Positions 9,932 to 19,254 of a stretch of 64,000 nucleotides of DNA are shown one piece after another. The notes beneath the pieces are model-generated. The model saw only the letters and a list, made by a program, of their open reading frames with translations, was not told where the DNA came from and did no database searches. A program made the position numbers and the translations under genes. The stretch is taken from the NCBI RefSeq assembly GCF_027111295.1, contig NZ_CP114287.1, positions 558,001 to 622,000 on the forward strand, given 5' to 3'. Source of the stretch: Flavobacterium gelatinilyticum (lineage in GTDB: Bacteria > Bacteroidota > Bacteroidia > Flavobacteriales > Flavobacteriaceae). Numbering within the stretch: the first letter of the stretch is position 1; each line of letters opens with the position of its first letter.

Positions 9932-10241
9932 TTTTTTTCGACATTTATGTGCTGTTATATTTTACCTCTTTAAAGCTTAATTAAATCGGATTCAATCAGT
10001 TGTAACTTTGCTTCTATCAAAATATCATTAATTATTTGCAAACATTCAGTTCTTAAAAGATTGAATTTATTACAAAATTTGTATAAAGTATTTCGAAGCA
10101 AGTTGGATAATGCTTAATCATTAAAATAGAGAACAACTTTCTATTACGACAGATGTAAAATTTGCTTAGTAACTACTGTGCCTTCAGCCTTTTTTATTTA
10201 AATTTTCAATTTCGCTTCCACATCACTTAGGAGACCAATAA
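9932..10241. other. Intergenic region without recognisable content
   Basis: About 310 AT-rich bases lie between two minus-strand genes. It must hold the promoter of the metalloprotease gene. I see no ORF, RNA or clear inverted repeat. Confidence 0.35.
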
Positions 10242-10670
10242 TTATTCAGAGTAATATCCATGCTTTTTTAGATGGGAAAAAACATCCTTGGTAAAGCCTT
10301 CAATATTTGGATTTAAAATTAAATTATCCATTATAACTTCTGCAGGCTTATTTTCTTGGAATTGAATTTCGTGATTAAGAAATGCGTTTTCGACAAATCT
10401 TTTAAGGTCCGTAATATCTTTAGTTTTATTTTCAATTACAAAATCAGAAAAATATTCCGACAGATAACCAACAGCTTCTTTTTTAGAATTTTTTTCTAAA
10501 AAATGTGACGCGATCCTAAAGCCAAATCTGCATGCATCTTTCATCCCATCAGAAGCCTTGAATAATTCTAAAACTATTTCAGGATTAGATTCCAGTAAAG
10601 GTTTTGTTTTTAGAATCTCGATGTTGAAATCTAAACGTATTAATTTAAAATCAGCATTATATATTTTCAT
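10242..10670 (-). CDS. Hypothetical protein, 142 aa
   Basis: A 142-aa, helix-rich, soluble protein that I do not recognise. It has no signal peptide, membrane segment or catalytic motif. The ATG at 10670 follows a typical A-rich upstream stretch, and codon use resembles that of its neighbours. It is separated by about 270 nt from the XRE regulator gene upstream on the same strand. Its place in the defence cluster suggests accessory cargo, but nothing more can be said. Confidence 0.5.
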   Translation of the reverse strand: MKIYNADFKLIRLDFNIEILKTKPLLESNPEIVLELFKASDGMKDACRFGFRIASHFLEKNSKKEAVGYLSEYFSDFVIENKTKDITDLKRFVENAFLNHEIQFQENKPAEVIMDNLILNPNIEGFTKDVFSHLKKHGYYSE

Positions 10671-10915
10671 ATGATTTGATTTTAACTAAGCTAAACCTAC
10701 GTATAACTTATTTGTAATAGCCATAAATATCTTTAATAAACTGTAATTTGGTTGGCTTAAGCAATTGTTTAAATTTTAAGATCAAACATACAAAACCAAT
10801 CTTGTTTTCTTTTACGGTTTTCCATAATCTGTATCATTAACCGTTGCAAAATAATTCCTTTTATAATGAAATGGTTACCGTATAAATACCTGTTTTTATT
10901 TTTCATTGAGAATAA

Positions 10916-10941
10916 AAAAAAGATGCCGAAGCATCTTTTTT
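10916..10941 (-). terminator. Intrinsic terminator of the XRE regulator gene
   Basis: An 11-bp stem (AAAAAAGATGC / GCATCTTTTTT) with a CGAA loop sits directly at the stop codon of the XRE gene. It ends in a T-run on the minus strand. The symmetry could also let it act on plus-strand transcripts. Confidence 0.75.
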
Positions 10942-11258
10942 TATTTTTCTAGTCCGTAACCCTTTTTCACTAGATTACCTTTATTTTTTTTACTAAATTT
11001 TAAATTATTATCTTCCTCTTCAACTAATTTAAAAAAATCGGACAAAGAAATTTCCAAATAATCACAGATTGCAAATAACTTACTACAAGTAACATTGTGG
11101 TCACTTGATGCATACCTTTCCAAGCCCAAATTCTTTCCTATCTCAGCATAATAGTCGTTATTTTCAGCTAAAATGGCTTTACCGCGATCAGTATAAAGTT
11201 TTGTAATTACAGTAGTAATTGCTTTTGTTAGCTCTTCAATTTTTATCTGCTTTCTCAT
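10941..11258 (-). CDS. XRE-family HTH transcriptional regulator
   Basis: This protein of about 105 aa has a central helix-turn-helix of the XRE/Cro type (NVTCSKLFAICDYLEISLSDFF). Only the second half of the fold is clearly canonical. I prefer the ATG at 11258 (MRKQ...) over the longer start at 11294, because the longer form would run into the operator palindrome. A perfect 14-bp palindrome at 11295-11308 lies 37 nt upstream, so the gene is probably self-repressing. It may also control the divergent transcript that runs into the structured leader. Confidence 0.7.
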   Translation of the reverse strand: MRKQIKIEELTKAITTVITKLYTDRGKAILAENNDYYAEIGKNLGLERYASSDHNVTCSKLFAICDYLEISLSDFFKLVEEEDNNLKFSKKNKGNLVKKGYGLEK

Positions 11259-11294
11259 ACTAACAAATTGAGTAATAAAAAAATACGACCACAA

Positions 11295-11308
11295 TTACAC
11301 ATGTGTAA
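11295..11308. promoter_or_regulatory. Perfect 14-bp palindrome, probable XRE operator
   Basis: TTACACATGTGTAA is its own reverse complement. It lies between the XRE gene start and a divergent Bacteroidota-type -7 box (TATATTTG, 11320-11327). This is the expected place for an autoregulatory operator that could control both directions. Confidence 0.55.
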
Positions 11309-11319
11309 ATGAAATTTTA

Positions 11320-11327
11320 TATATTTG
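11320..11327 (+). promoter_or_regulatory. Candidate Bacteroidota -7 element (TATATTTG)
   Basis: The octamer matches the TAnnTTTG -7 consensus of the Bacteroidota housekeeping sigma factor. No good -33 TTTG is seen, so this is a weak call. A transcript from here would begin near 11335 and pass through the structured element at 11415-11538. Confidence 0.35.
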
Positions 11328-11414
11328 TATTATTAATTACATGAATTTTTAATGTAATTTTGCGATTCTTCATTTAAAATATTTGAGGCATTGCTTTGAA
11401 TCTCGGACAGAAAA

Positions 11415-11538
11415 CTGGTAATTTTTTAACACACGAGAGGATAAGTTTGATGCTCACGACCTAGGCGTGGGCTCACTTATTGTTGTGTGGGTATACCAGT
11501 ACCTCTGTTCGATAAGCTGAGTTCCATGCCTTTTTTTT
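11415..11538 (+). ncRNA. Structured leader or small RNA candidate (four nested helices)
   Basis: Four helices are perfectly nested, apart from one G-T pair. CTGGTA 11415-11420 pairs with TACCAG 11494-11499. CACAC 11430-11434 pairs with GTGTG 11485-11489. ATAAGT 11441-11446 pairs with ACTTAT 11475-11480. GCTCACG 11452-11458 pairs with CGTGGGC 11466-11472. Together they make about 24 base pairs in 85 nt. A run of eight T follows near 11531-11538. It could be a cis-acting leader of the susC locus about 320 nt downstream, or a free sRNA ending at the T-run. No named family was recognised. Confidence 0.6.
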
Positions 11539-11630
11539 ATGGCTATAATTCTGAAATTACTCTGCTTTAACTCATAGCTACGTTTTATATTTTAAGTCTC
11601 GCAATAACCAACAAATTTTGAATTAGTTAG

Positions 11631-11688
11631 TTGAGAAACACACTGCCCAAACCTGGCTGCAACATGGCAAAGCGGTGTGGCTTCTCAA
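11631..11688 (+). ncRNA. Second long hairpin in the susC leader
   Basis: TTGAGAA (11631-11637) pairs with TTCTCAA (11682-11688). After a small bulge, CACAC (11639-11643) pairs with GTGTG (11675-11679), and the stem continues with TGC/GCG. It lies between the first structured element and susC, in the probable 5' leader. Confidence 0.45.
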
Positions 11689-11861
11689 TCATTAACCTTT
11701 AAACTTAAATGCCTATGAAATAAACTACTTGAAGCTAAAATTGAAAGTTCAACATTCAAACTTTAAGATAAAATAAAAAAAGGCCCTCTAACTCTTCTTG
11801 GCGGTTGACTAGAGGACCACAGCTAATAAAACCAAAGTTTCATTTAACCAATCCCAAAAAT

Positions 11862-14800
11862 ATGAATATTTTTTCATTTTCAATGGGTGGAAGAGCTTGT
11901 TATTGCCTAATTTTTATAGGTTTTCTTGCGTCTTTTTCACCAATGTCTGCCAAAAATGACTCTACTCAAGACAATTTTTTACCCCAACAACATAAGGTTC
12001 AGGGTACTGTCACAGATGGTACTAATCCTCTGCCTGGTGTAACTATTGCAATTAAAAACAAAAAAAACAATTCAGTAATTTCTGATTACAGCGGTCAGTT
12101 CTTTCTCACCACCTCTCATTATGATACACTGGTAGTCTCCTATATCGGTTTTAAAACTGCTCTTGTTCCAATTCAGGGACGTTCAGTGGTGAATATTATA
12201 CTCTCTTATGATACTACAACTCTTCAGGAGGTGAAAGTTAATGCAGGATATTATTCTGTAAAAGAAAGTGAAAGAACAGGAAGTATTGCAAGAATTACAT
12301 CAAAAGACATTGATACACAACCTGTCAGCAATGCTTTAGCAGCCTTACAAGGGCGAATGGCGGGGGTAAATATAACACAAACTACAGGTGTACCGGGCGG
12401 AGGATTCACAATTCAGGTACGTGGTCGTAACAGCATCCGTACTGACGGAAACAATCCCTTATACATTGTAGACGGTATGCCATTTATGTCAGACAATCGC
12501 ACTAACAGTAGCGCATCTGCCGGTATTCTGGCAGGTGGAATGAGTGCATTAAATGGTATAAATCCTTCTGATATAGACAGCATAGAGATCCTTAAGGATG
12601 CAGATGCGACCGCAATTTATGGTTCACGCGGCGCCAACGGTGTAGTATTGATTACGACCCGCAAAGGCAAAGCTGGAAAAACTACTTTTACTACAAATGC
12701 ATACACAGGTGCCGGACGAGTTACACGCTTCATCGATTTAATGAAGACACCTCAATACCTCAACATGCGGCGCCAAGCATTTGCTAATGATGGTATTACT
12801 AACTATCCTGAATGGGCTTATGATCTCAACGGAACTTGGGATCAGGATCGTTACACCGATTGGCAAAAAGAATTGCTAGGGGGAACTTCTTTAATTCAAA
12901 ATATCGAAGTAGGGACTTCCGGAGGAAACGAATCCACCCAATTTCTAATTAAAGGTACAATATATCAAGAAGGAACAGTCTTTCCTGGTGATTTTGGCTA
13001 CCGCAAATCTTCTGTACATACAAGCCTAAACCATCGTTCGGAAAATAAACGTTTCAATGCTTTACTAGCTGTCAATTATGTTTCCGACAACAACGACCTT
13101 CCTGGCAATAACCTAACCGTCCAAGCATACTCCTTGGCGCCCAATGCTCCAGCTCTGTACACACCCTCTGGGGAACTCAATTGGGAAAATTCTACTTGGG
13201 AAAATCCAATGGCTGTTCTAGAACAGAAATATCTTGCCAATACACGTACTTTAACCTCATCAGCCAATTTAGGATATATAATTGGAAATGGTTTTGAGGT
13301 TAAAGCTACCCTTGGCTATGCTGAGAACCGCCTGGAAGAAATGCGCCAAAGCCCACACACTATATACGATCCGGCATACAATTACACAAGCGCCAACTCT
13401 ACTCTTTTAGTCAGTAATGGCAAACAAGAATCCTGGAGCGTTGAACCACAATTAAACTGGAAAAAATCCTTTGGGGAATCTTCGTTTGAAATACTGCTTG
13501 GAACCACTTTTCAAGAGCGTAATGCTCAGACACTTTCAGTTACCGGAGCTAACTTTGCAAGTAATTCACTTATTGGTAATTTGCAAGCTGCCACTACCAG
13601 CCGTGTAACATTATACGATGTGATGCGTTACCGATATAATGCAGTATTTGGCCGGATCAATTATAATCTTTCCGGAAAATACATCCTTAACCTAACGGGT
13701 CGTCGAGATGGTTCTAGCCGTTTTGGACCTGGCAATAATTTTGCAAATTTCGGAGCGGCGGGTGCGGTCTGGATTTTTAGTAAGGAAAACTTTGTCAAGG
13801 ACAATATTCATTTCCTAAGTTTTGGTAAAATACGCTCCAGCTACGGAATTACGGGCAGCGACCAAATAGGAGACTATCAGTTTATGGATAATTATGCTCC
13901 TACAGGAGTAAACTATCAAGGATATATAGGATTGCAACCGATACGACTTTATAATTCAGACTTTAGCTGGGAAACCAATAAAAAGCTGGAAGCAGCGGTC
14001 GAACTTGGATTCTTTTCTGATCGCCTTCTACTTACAACAGCGTGGTACCAGAACCATTCTTCCAATCAGCTTGTAGGCATACCTCTTCCCGGAACAACAG
14101 GATTTACCTCAGTGCAAGCCAACTTAGGCGCTACTGTTCAAAATTCCGGATGGGAGTTCGAATTGCGCACTACTAATTTTCAAACTGCAAACTTCAAATG
14201 GAATACTACAGCCAATCTGACCTTCGCACGCAACCAACTATTAGAATTTCCTGGACTTGAAACATCAACTTATGCCACGCAGTACATTATAGGACAGCCG
14301 CTTGATATTAGAATGTCTTATCAATACACAGGCATTGATGCCGAAACGGGACTATATACCTTCCGAGACTTTAATGGCGACGGACAACTTACGATAGCCG
14401 AAGACCGCAAAAAGGCCGTTAACCTTACGCCTCAATTTTTTGGCGGCCTACAAAATAGCATCAGCTATAAAAACTGGCAACTAGATTTTCTTTTTCAATT
14501 CGTCAAACAGAAAGGCTTCAATTACGCTTATTTAGGCGGTGTGCCGGGTGGTCTAGGTAATCAGTCCGTCCAGGCAGGCAATGCTTGGCAACCGGAAAAT
14601 CAAACCGCTAACGTGCAGATGTATACCTCCGGCTCAAATGCAGCCGCTTTGACTTCCTTCGACCGCTTTGTTATGAGTGACGGGGCAATAACAGACGCTT
14701 CCTACATTCGTCTTAAAAACTTGTCTCTCTCCTATGCACTTCCACAAGCTTGGGTAAAGACCGCAAACTGTAGATTATACTTCCAAGCGCAGAATCTATT

Positions 14801-14906
14801 CACTTTTACCAAATACCAAGGTCCGGATCCCGAGAATCAGACACAAGGCGGACTACCTCCACTTCGTGTGCTCTCTATTGGTGTACAACTTAATTTTCAA
14901 CCTTAA
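11862..14906 (+). CDS. SusC/RagA-family TonB-linked outer-membrane transporter
   Basis: This protein of 1014 aa has a signal peptide, a carboxypeptidase-like CnaB-type domain (VQGTVTDGTNPLPGVTIAIK), a TonB plug (VRGRNSIRTDGNNPLYIVDG; SIEILKDADATAIYGSRGANG) and a long beta-barrel, as in SusC transporters. These import large ligands such as oligosaccharides or peptides through the outer membrane together with a SusD lid. A TTG at 11805 extends the frame, but I choose the ATG at 11862, which gives a normal signal sequence. A hairpin (GGCCCTCTA / TAGAGGACC) at 11782-11816 lies just upstream. The S9 peptidase gene downstream suggests a peptide ligand. Confidence 0.9.
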   Translation: MNIFSFSMGGRACYCLIFIGFLASFSPMSAKNDSTQDNFLPQQHKVQGTVTDGTNPLPGVTIAIKNKKNNSVISDYSGQFFLTTSHYDTLVVSYIGFKTALVPIQGRSVVNIILSYDTTTLQEVKVNAGYYSVKESERTGSIARITSKDIDTQPVSNALAALQGRMAGVNITQTTGVPGGGFTIQVRGRNSIRTDGNNPLYIVDGMPFMSDNRTNSSASAGILAGGMSALNGINPSDIDSIEILKDADATAIYGSRGANGVVLITTRKGKAGKTTFTTNAYTGAGRVTRFIDLMKTPQYLNMRRQAFANDGITNYPEWAYDLNGTWDQDRYTDWQKELLGGTSLIQNIEVGTSGGNESTQFLIKGTIYQEGTVFPGDFGYRKSSVHTSLNHRSENKRFNALLAVNYVSDNNDLPGNNLTVQAYSLAPNAPALYTPSGELNWENSTWENPMAVLEQKYLANTRTLTSSANLGYIIGNGFEVKATLGYAENRLEEMRQSPHTIYDPAYNYTSANSTLLVSNGKQESWSVEPQLNWKKSFGESSFEILLGTTFQERNAQTLSVTGANFASNSLIGNLQAATTSRVTLYDVMRYRYNAVFGRINYNLSGKYILNLTGRRDGSSRFGPGNNFANFGAAGAVWIFSKENFVKDNIHFLSFGKIRSSYGITGSDQIGDYQFMDNYAPTGVNYQGYIGLQPIRLYNSDFSWETNKKLEAAVELGFFSDRLLLTTAWYQNHSSNQLVGIPLPGTTGFTSVQANLGATVQNSGWEFELRTTNFQTANFKWNTTANLTFARNQLLEFPGLETSTYATQYIIGQPLDIRMSYQYTGIDAETGLYTFRDFNGDGQLTIAEDRKKAVNLTPQFFGGLQNSISYKNWQLDFLFQFVKQKGFNYAYLGGVPGGLGNQSVQAGNAWQPENQTANVQMYTSGSNAAALTSFDRFVMSDGAITDASYIRLKNLSLSYALPQAWVKTANCRLYFQAQNLFTFTKYQGPDPENQTQGGLPPLRVLSIGVQLNFQP

Positions 14907-14916
14907 ATAAAATAAT

Positions 14917-16305
14917 ATGGATAATAAAATAAAACTTATGCCCATGCAATTTGAGCTGATCAACTTATTTTTTTCACTTATACTCCTTACCTCGTGTGAA
15001 AATTTTGTGGAGTCCGATGTCCCCCCATCCCAACTTCCCGGGGTAACTGTATTTGAGGACGTCTCGACCGCTAATGCTGCCGTGGTAAATATCTATAGTA
15101 GGCTGCAAAGTAATACACTTGTTACGGGTTCTTCTTCAGGCATTTCCAACCTCATGGCCAGTTACGCTGATGAGCTGCAATATAATGGAAGCAGTGCTAT
15201 TGAACAGGCATTTGCCCAAAACAACGTGTTACCGTCTAATACAACCAATTTGACAATATGGAATAATAGCTACAATCTAATTTACGCTGCAAATGCCATC
15301 ATCGAAGGTCTGGAAAAATCTGTTAATGTGAAGAAGACCGATAAAGACCCTTTAATAGGAGAAGCAATTTTCTTAAGAAGTTACATCCATTTTTATCTGA
15401 CACAGCTTTATGGCGGTATTCCTTACGTTACCCAAACTGACTATACTATTAATAGCTCGCTGCCACGGACGGATAGAACTAGTTTATATACCTTGTTGCT
15501 GGCAGATCTGGAAAATGCGCGCAAGCTCCTCCCTGAAACTTATACAGACAGCTATAGGTTACGTGCAAATAAAAGCGTCGCTACTGCACTTAAAGCGAGG
15601 ATTGCCTTGTATTCTGAACAATGGGAATTAGCTTCGCAATCCGCACAGGAGGTAATTGATAATCCGCTGTACAAATTTGTAACAACTCCTAGCAGCGTTT
15701 TTCTACGAAATAGTTCAGGTACGCTTTGGCAGTTGATGCCTGCTATTGCAGGCGCAAACACCCTTGAAGCACAAACCTTTATCACTGCAAGTTCTCCACT
15801 TCGTGCCTTAAGTCCCCAACTTATTGCTGCTTTCGAGCCTAATGATACAAGGCTTGCCAATTGGACGGCTACACGGAGCAACTCAGGAGGAACGTGGCGC
15901 TATGCCTATAAATATAAAATTAATAACAATTCGGGAACATCTCAGGAATATTCAATACAGTTACGCATTGAGGAAATGCTTTTAATACTCGCAGAAGCAC
16001 AGGCAAGACTAGGTAACCTTAACCAAGCTGTTACAATTCTTACCCCTATACGCAGCCGTGCTGGCCTTCTTCCTGTCACGGTTACTGATCAAAATCAGGT
16101 ATTAAAAGTCATTTTACACGAAAGACAGGTTGAACTATTTACTGAAAATGGACACCGATTTTTTGACTTGAAAAGGTTCGGAACTGCCGACGCAATTCTA
16201 AATGCTATTAAGTCCGGCTGGGAAAGTTCGGATGAACTGTTGCCAGTTCCCGAGCGTGAACTATTGCTCAATCCCAATTTACTGCCTCAAAATCAAGGTT
16301 ATTAA
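14917..16305 (+). CDS. SusD/RagB-family nutrient-binding lipoprotein
   Basis: This 462-aa protein has an N-terminal hydrophobic stretch ending in a lipobox (LTSC, Cys about residue 27). It shows the helical TPR-like body of SusD proteins (EAIFLRSYIHFYLTQLYGG) and the typical C-terminal block (ILHERQVELFTENGHRFFDLKR). It would be anchored on the outer face of the outer membrane and close the SusC barrel over the ligand. It starts 10 nt after the susC stop and is clearly co-transcribed with it. Confidence 0.9.
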   Translation: MDNKIKLMPMQFELINLFFSLILLTSCENFVESDVPPSQLPGVTVFEDVSTANAAVVNIYSRLQSNTLVTGSSSGISNLMASYADELQYNGSSAIEQAFAQNNVLPSNTTNLTIWNNSYNLIYAANAIIEGLEKSVNVKKTDKDPLIGEAIFLRSYIHFYLTQLYGGIPYVTQTDYTINSSLPRTDRTSLYTLLLADLENARKLLPETYTDSYRLRANKSVATALKARIALYSEQWELASQSAQEVIDNPLYKFVTTPSSVFLRNSSGTLWQLMPAIAGANTLEAQTFITASSPLRALSPQLIAAFEPNDTRLANWTATRSNSGGTWRYAYKYKINNNSGTSQEYSIQLRIEEMLLILAEAQARLGNLNQAVTILTPIRSRAGLLPVTVTDQNQVLKVILHERQVELFTENGHRFFDLKRFGTADAILNAIKSGWESSDELLPVPERELLLNPNLLPQNQGY

Positions 16306-16373
16306 CAATTGCAAATTAGAGATAAAACTAGTCCTAATAGGTTTTATCTCCAGTAAGCACACAAAAAAGCATT

Positions 16374-18866
16374 ATGAAAGTTATAATCTATTTAATATCC
16401 GTCATTTTCTCAGCAGGTTTTACCTTGGCTGTTCATGGACAAGCAATTGAACCATCACTATATCAGGGAAAAATTGCATCAAATGGTTCATGGATTACTT
16501 ATACCTTATCGTACGGTAAAATAGATACATTGTTTGTTGAGAATACAGATACAAACATTCGCTATTCCTTTCCAGAAGCTTCTAATGAATCTTTCTCCCA
16601 TGAGGATAAATGGATGGCCTGCACAAAGTCGGATTCCCTATATGTTTTCGATTTGATCAGTGCAAAAAAGCATATCATTCCTTCTATCACTAACTATCGC
16701 TTTTTGACAGGGAAGAAATTATTGTCTTTCGGATATGGAAAAATGGCAATACACGAACTGCCTAGAGGGAAGATCTATACGTTTGAGGGCTGTTTGTCTT
16801 TCTATCCTAATAAAAAAGAAACGACAATAGCTATTATTAGCGGCAAAGAAACAAATGAAATTTCGCTATTAGATCTTTCAACGAAAGTACCTAAACGGAC
16901 AATGCTGCTTTCAGTAACGAATAAAATTTCTGGTCTGGTCTGGTCGCAATCCAGCTCGGCATTTGCGTTTTTCGAAAAACACAACTCAGGTAATCTCGTT
17001 CATTATTTCAACCTCAAAAATAATAATCATAAGGTTTTCGAAATCTCAGCCTTGAAAAGTATTTCAGGGAACTTCTCTATTCCCGGCTCCAGACTTTTTA
17101 TATCAAATGACGGTAATCAGGTTTTCTTCGATACAGTAGAAACTAATAATCAAAACAGTAATACTAATGATCCTTTAGTCTGGACAGGCGAAATGAGAAA
17201 ACTTCCCTTAGTACCTCATCCTAAACCAGTTCCTTTGTGGCAAATGTGGCTGCCAGATAACGATAAACTCATTTCAGTCGAAACCCCTGATTATCCTTTA
17301 TCAATTCTGACGGCAGAAGAAAAATATGCCGTTTTAATGACCCAAAAAGTAGAAGATCCCTCTGTAATTCACGAAAGCGACAAAGCCGATCTAACTTTGA
17401 TGAATCTAGAAACGGGTAATAAAAAATTATTAGTTAAGGACGCTGTTTATGAGCGTGATCAAATCCTTATATCACGCGAAGATAAAATAGTATGGTTCAA
17501 GGACAAGAATTGGTATTCGTACGATTTTGAAACCGAAAAAAGCTTTTGTCTGACTTGTAATATTCCATCTATATTTTATGACACTAATAATGACAGACCC
17601 GGCATAGCCAAAGCATGTGGGATGGCGGGTTGGTTTGCTCAGGGAAGCCAAGCCATCGTTTATGATGAATTTGATATTTGGTTAATAGCTAAAGGCAAAC
17701 TACCGATACGTATCACACATGGCCGTGAAAAAAACACAGTTTATCGTGTCAGAAATCCCAAAACCGATTGGGAACCAAACGGTAAGCTAAATAGTATGGC
17801 GGGAGAAATCTATGCAGGAAAAGATTTAGCGTTACTGACAAAAAATCTAAACACGATGGAATCTGGAATTGCCCTCTGGACCCCTAAGGGAGGACTGTAT
17901 GAATGGCCTACCTCCTTCCACGAGACTTATGGAATCCAAAAAGCCAAGCTAGGTGACAGAATAACATACGTACGTTCTTCCTATAACATCCCACCACAAA
18001 TCGTCGTTAGTAAGCATAAGTCACTGAAAGTAATCAAGACATCAAAAAATGGCAACGAACCACAAAAAGTTAAGATTATTTCTTATAAGGGTTTACGAGA
18101 CGAGAATCTTAAGGGAGCGCTTTTCTACCCCACTGCTTATAATCCTGCTATCAAATATCCTATGATTGTTTTTATATATGAACGTTATAGTTATATGGCA
18201 CACGAATATATGCCAGTCAAATCATCTGGAAAAATCGGCTTCAATCCAGCTCAATATGTACGTAATGGTTATTTCGTATTATGCCCTGATATCAATTACC
18301 AGCTTAATGAAATTGGCAAATCAGCGTTGTTTAGTGTGAATCAAGCCATAGAAAAAACATCATCAGTGGCAAACATAGACATAAATCGCCTGGGATTGAT
18401 CGGTCACTCATTCGGAGGGTTTGAAACCGTGGCAATCTTAACCCAATGTGATAGGTTTAAAGTAGCAGTTTCCGGAGCAGGTGTCATGGATTTGACATCA
18501 CATTACCTTAGCGTTGACAATAATGGACGAGAACGAAAGAAGAAATTCGAGAATGGACAACAACGATTAAGATTTGCTTTCTATCAAAAAGGTTTTCAGG
18601 ATAATTCTCCCATACTTAGTGCATACAAAATTAAAACACCGTTATTACTTTGGACAGGAGATGAGGATGGTGTGGTAAATCCCGACCAAAGCACCAGTAT
18701 GTTCTTGGCTCTACGTCGTTTAGGCAAAACTACAGTTTTACTTAAATATCCGAAACAAGATCATGTGTTATCAGACGCAGGAGCTCAGGAAGATTTGGGA
18801 TTAAAAATTATGCAATGGTTTGACTATCAACTCATCGGAAATCCATCTCCTACTTGGTATGATTAA
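16374..18866 (+). CDS. Secreted S9 (prolyl oligopeptidase-type) serine peptidase
   Basis: This 830-aa protein has an N-terminal signal peptide. A beta-propeller-like region without strong motifs spans residues 30-550, followed by an alpha/beta-hydrolase domain. The nucleophile is S679 in GHSFGG, the likely acid is D763 (GDEDGVV) and the base is H797 (KQDH). S9 peptidases cleave short peptides or act on N-termini. It follows susD at 68 nt in the same direction, so it would process peptides in the periplasm after import, or process the ligand of the transporter. Some family members lack activity, but here all three residues are present. Confidence 0.85.
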   Translation: MKVIIYLISVIFSAGFTLAVHGQAIEPSLYQGKIASNGSWITYTLSYGKIDTLFVENTDTNIRYSFPEASNESFSHEDKWMACTKSDSLYVFDLISAKKHIIPSITNYRFLTGKKLLSFGYGKMAIHELPRGKIYTFEGCLSFYPNKKETTIAIISGKETNEISLLDLSTKVPKRTMLLSVTNKISGLVWSQSSSAFAFFEKHNSGNLVHYFNLKNNNHKVFEISALKSISGNFSIPGSRLFISNDGNQVFFDTVETNNQNSNTNDPLVWTGEMRKLPLVPHPKPVPLWQMWLPDNDKLISVETPDYPLSILTAEEKYAVLMTQKVEDPSVIHESDKADLTLMNLETGNKKLLVKDAVYERDQILISREDKIVWFKDKNWYSYDFETEKSFCLTCNIPSIFYDTNNDRPGIAKACGMAGWFAQGSQAIVYDEFDIWLIAKGKLPIRITHGREKNTVYRVRNPKTDWEPNGKLNSMAGEIYAGKDLALLTKNLNTMESGIALWTPKGGLYEWPTSFHETYGIQKAKLGDRITYVRSSYNIPPQIVVSKHKSLKVIKTSKNGNEPQKVKIISYKGLRDENLKGALFYPTAYNPAIKYPMIVFIYERYSYMAHEYMPVKSSGKIGFNPAQYVRNGYFVLCPDINYQLNEIGKSALFSVNQAIEKTSSVANIDINRLGLIGHSFGGFETVAILTQCDRFKVAVSGAGVMDLTSHYLSVDNNGRERKKKFENGQQRLRFAFYQKGFQDNSPILSAYKIKTPLLLWTGDEDGVVNPDQSTSMFLALRRLGKTTVLLKYPKQDHVLSDAGAQEDLGLKIMQWFDYQLIGNPSPTWYD

Positions 18867-18872
18867 AAAACG

Positions 18873-18896
18873 AAAGGTGTCCCGTAGGACACCTTT
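18873..18896. terminator. Bidirectional terminator between converging genes
   Basis: AAAGGTGTCC and GGACACCTTT form a 10-bp stem with a CGTA loop. A- and T-runs on the two sides let it end both the susC operon and the converging DUF6520-like gene. Confidence 0.85.
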
Positions 18897-18898
18897 TC

Positions 18899-19174
18899 TT
18901 AATTTACTGGTCTTGAAAGCACTTCAGTACATTCACCAGTAATAGAGTTCTTGCCGAATGCCTGTCTGTTCTGTCCATTATAAAACAGCATGCAAGCAGG
19001 TCCATCATCAGTATTACATTGTGTTTCTACAGCACATGGATTACCTGGCAAATTAATCCAACCTGCCTCTGGCAGTAATTCCTTATGTGCTGGCTTTTGG
19101 AAAGCAAAAGCACCGCCAATCGCAAGAAGAATGGCAAAAACAGGAAGCGAATGTTTAAAAAATGTAGTTTTCAT
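18899..19174 (-). CDS. Small secreted protein, DUF6520-like
   Basis: This 91-aa protein starts with a short basic and hydrophobic leader (LPVFAILLAIGGAFAFQ) typical of DUF6520. A short mature part of about 60 residues follows, with four cysteines (NPCAVETQCN...PACMLF...GEC). Such genes are common in Bacteroidota beside MauE/DoxX-type and SusC/SusD genes; their role is unknown. The Cys pattern suggests disulfides formed in the periplasm. It lies 80 nt downstream of the MauE-like gene on the same strand. Confidence 0.7.
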   Translation of the reverse strand: MKTTFFKHSLPVFAILLAIGGAFAFQKPAHKELLPEAGWINLPGNPCAVETQCNTDDGPACMLFYNGQNRQAFGKNSITGECTEVLSRPVN

Positions 19175-19254
19175 AATTTAAAATTATTAAGTTACGGTCT
19201 ACTCTATCACAGGTTTTCGACCATCCCCTGGCAACCGGCCCGGTATTTCTTATC

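Noticed and set aside
11805..11861. TTG start extending SusC by 19 residues
   Set aside because: It would place a charged stretch before the signal peptide and begin inside a leader hairpin; the ATG at 11862 is better.
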